From Tolypothrix sp. PCC 7910 (GTDB lineage: Bacteria > Cyanobacteriota > Cyanobacteriia > Cyanobacteriales > Nostocaceae), in the NCBI RefSeq assembly GCF_011769525.1, contig NZ_CP050440.1, positions 8,356,001 to 8,420,000 on the forward strand: 64,000 nt of DNA, given 5' to 3'. This document shows, in pieces, positions 62,877 to 64,000 of this stretch; within the stretch, counting starts at the first letter, position 1; each line of letters opens with the position of its first letter. The translations under genes and the position numbers were made by a program. The notes beneath the pieces are model-generated. The model was not told where the DNA came from and ran no database searches. It was given only the letters and a program-made list of their open reading frames with translations.

Positions 62877-63923
62877 TTATTGCATGGTGGCTGACATTTC
62901 TTGCTGAATCTTGCTCTTAGCAGCTTTGAAATCAGTTGCCATTTGCTCTTTTTGTACGTCGCTGCAATTTCTATCAATCGCTGCGAACATTGTACTTTCT
63001 TCTTGACGAATGTGATCGCCTACGACATCCATTAGTTGTTTAATTTTGGATCGGAACTCGTCAGCGGAAGTGGGATTAATAGAGCGAATTTCATCAAGCA
63101 TCTGCTTCATTTTTGCTTGCTCATCATACAATTCTTGGGTGTTGTCATTGCCGTAAAATGAGCGAACTTGTGGGTAGACCACTTCTTCTTCTGCTTGAGC
63201 GTGTGCTAATAAATCTTTGTAGAGTTGTCCAAAATACTCTTGCAGCTTTTGCGGATCTTTAGTTGCACCGATTTCAGTGAAAATTGTATTGACTTTGTTG
63301 TGATCCAGTCTGATGAGAGTCTGGATGTTCATGTCTTGTTTGTCGGTGTTTTGGGTGATGACGCTCCCTGCTACACCAGATAATGCTGCAATCCCATCTT
63401 GTACACGTCCCCACAAACCCTGGTCTGCATCGTGACCAGTCATTTCGCGAACACCCACCTGTTCGAGTATCCCTTTGAGCTGTTCTTGGTGAGCGCGACC
63501 TTCAAAGTTGACAGTATTTAAAGGTGTAATAGCGACTTCAATATCAGCTCCCACTACCTGAGCAGCTTTGTGAATCACGATTCCACTCATAGCCTGACCA
63601 TGTTTCATCAATTCATGGTGCATGAGTTTCTGGTAAAAGGTAAACTCATTACCTGACATCATCTGCTCAAATTGGGGAATAAATATTTTGGTGGCTGCAC
63701 TAGGTTCAGCTTGAATACCATATTGCACAATTACAGTATCGATGATGCCCAAGTTTTTTTGATCATCTGCGAGCATATTTTGCAGACGTTCACGTACTTC
63801 TGGATAAGGACAAGCATCTATGAGTTTTTGATCGTTAGAAAGAATCAAATTTTGAAATGCTCTGAGGTCTGCTAATCTTTCCGCGATCGCCAGCCTTTTA
63901 TGGTTATCTAGTGTTGTCACCAT
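62877..63923 (-). CDS. Hemerythrin HHE-domain protein
   Basis: The 348-residue protein has a helical ferritin-like N-terminal half (residues 1-160, with 'MHHELMKHGQAMSG') and a C-terminal hemerythrin HHE domain at about 200-325 ('LIRLDHNKVNTIF', 'LLAHAQAEEEVVYPQV', 'VVGDHIRQEESTMFAAI'), with H/E ligands for a di-iron site. It probably binds O2, iron or reactive oxygen species. GGAAAAG precedes the ATG at 63923. It is monocistronic; neighbours fit a general-stress context. Confidence 0.85.
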   Translation of the reverse strand: MVTTLDNHKRLAIAERLADLRAFQNLILSNDQKLIDACPYPEVRERLQNMLADDQKNLGIIDTVIVQYGIQAEPSAATKIFIPQFEQMMSGNEFTFYQKLMHHELMKHGQAMSGIVIHKAAQVVGADIEVAITPLNTVNFEGRAHQEQLKGILEQVGVREMTGHDADQGLWGRVQDGIAALSGVAGSVITQNTDKQDMNIQTLIRLDHNKVNTIFTEIGATKDPQKLQEYFGQLYKDLLAHAQAEEEVVYPQVRSFYGNDNTQELYDEQAKMKQMLDEIRSINPTSADEFRSKIKQLMDVVGDHIRQEESTMFAAIDRNCSDVQKEQMATDFKAAKSKIQQEMSATMQ

Positions 63924-64000
63924 GCTTACTTTTCCTATAGGGGAACAATCTGATTTATACGTAAATCAATCTCGAGGGAATAAAGCTAAATACGAGTACC

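Noticed and set aside
1-64000. CRISPR array or phage genes
   Set aside because: No regularly spaced repeats of 25-40 bp with unique spacers and no structural or lysis genes were seen; the tandem arrays here are 7- or 21-bp units without spacers.

Overview
The window comes from a chromosome of a filamentous, probably heterocyst-forming cyanobacterium (Nostocales). Three things point there: very frequent GCGATCGC (HIP1) octamers; short tandem heptanucleotide repeats between genes, for example (CCAATTA)n, (GGATTRG)n, (TTCAAAA)n and (GCAGGGA)n; and typical cyanobacterial gene families such as the 4112 unknown-function family, a pentapeptide-repeat protein, a CHASE-PAS hybrid kinase and a Kdp operon with a KdpG-type small gene. 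Genus cannot be fixed from the sequence alone.

Layout. 1-6742: left half of a DNA phosphorothioation (Dnd) locus. A dndB running off the left edge diverges from dndC, followed by a RecB/Cas4-like PD-(D/E)XK nuclease and, convergently, an XPB-type helicase plus DUF790/Bax1 nuclease operon. 7365-14078: a large CHASE-PAS hybrid histidine kinase, a TPR protein and a nucleotide-sugar epimerase. 14341-16612: a divergent succinyl-CoA-synthetase-like pair. 17631-21143: a membrane-anchored repeat protein and three small genes. 22147-32613: mixed housekeeping and hypothetical genes, including GH63, EgtD, HEAT, GNAT and AmpG-like MFS. 32791-36654: the second half of the Dnd locus, dndD-dndE plus the Dnd-associated methyltransferase, about 30 kb from dndC. 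37040-38848: a short Cys-containing leader-like ORF coupled to two NIL-domain genes, facing a CysR-like Crp-family regulator. 39207-43250: a giant polytopic membrane protein. 43809: tRNA-Ser(CGA). 44369-49394: K+-ATPase operon (small RCK_C-like gene, kdpA, kdpB, kdpG, kdpC), divergent from a histidine kinase/NarL-type regulator pair at 49763-51536. 51596-55049: a mobile-element scar zone with an IS5-type remnant, a decapitated stress gene, dense repeats, a phosphoribosyltransferase and an intact IS4-like transposase. 55387-59051: two parallel beta-helix proteins, one with RTX repeats. 59775-61451: ABC-2 exporter. 61541-63923: small stress-type membrane proteins and a hemerythrin-domain protein.

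How parts work together. DndC, D and E, with an unlinked cysteine desulfurase, would put sulfur into the DNA backbone; DndB represses or tunes this. No DndFGH restriction genes are visible, but a three-protein helicase/nuclease set sits beside dndC. The NIL/CysR-like cluster beside dndDE suggests a possible sulfur-status link (inference). The Kdp pump, a putative nucleotide- or K+-sensing small RCK_C protein and the neighbouring two-component pair form a plausible potassium-response unit.

Non-coding DNA is unusually structured: a 98-bp MITE-like element in two copies, several perfect inverted repeats (one built from two HIP1 octamers), a 21-bp tandem array, and dispersed repeats that have apparently entered at least three coding frames.
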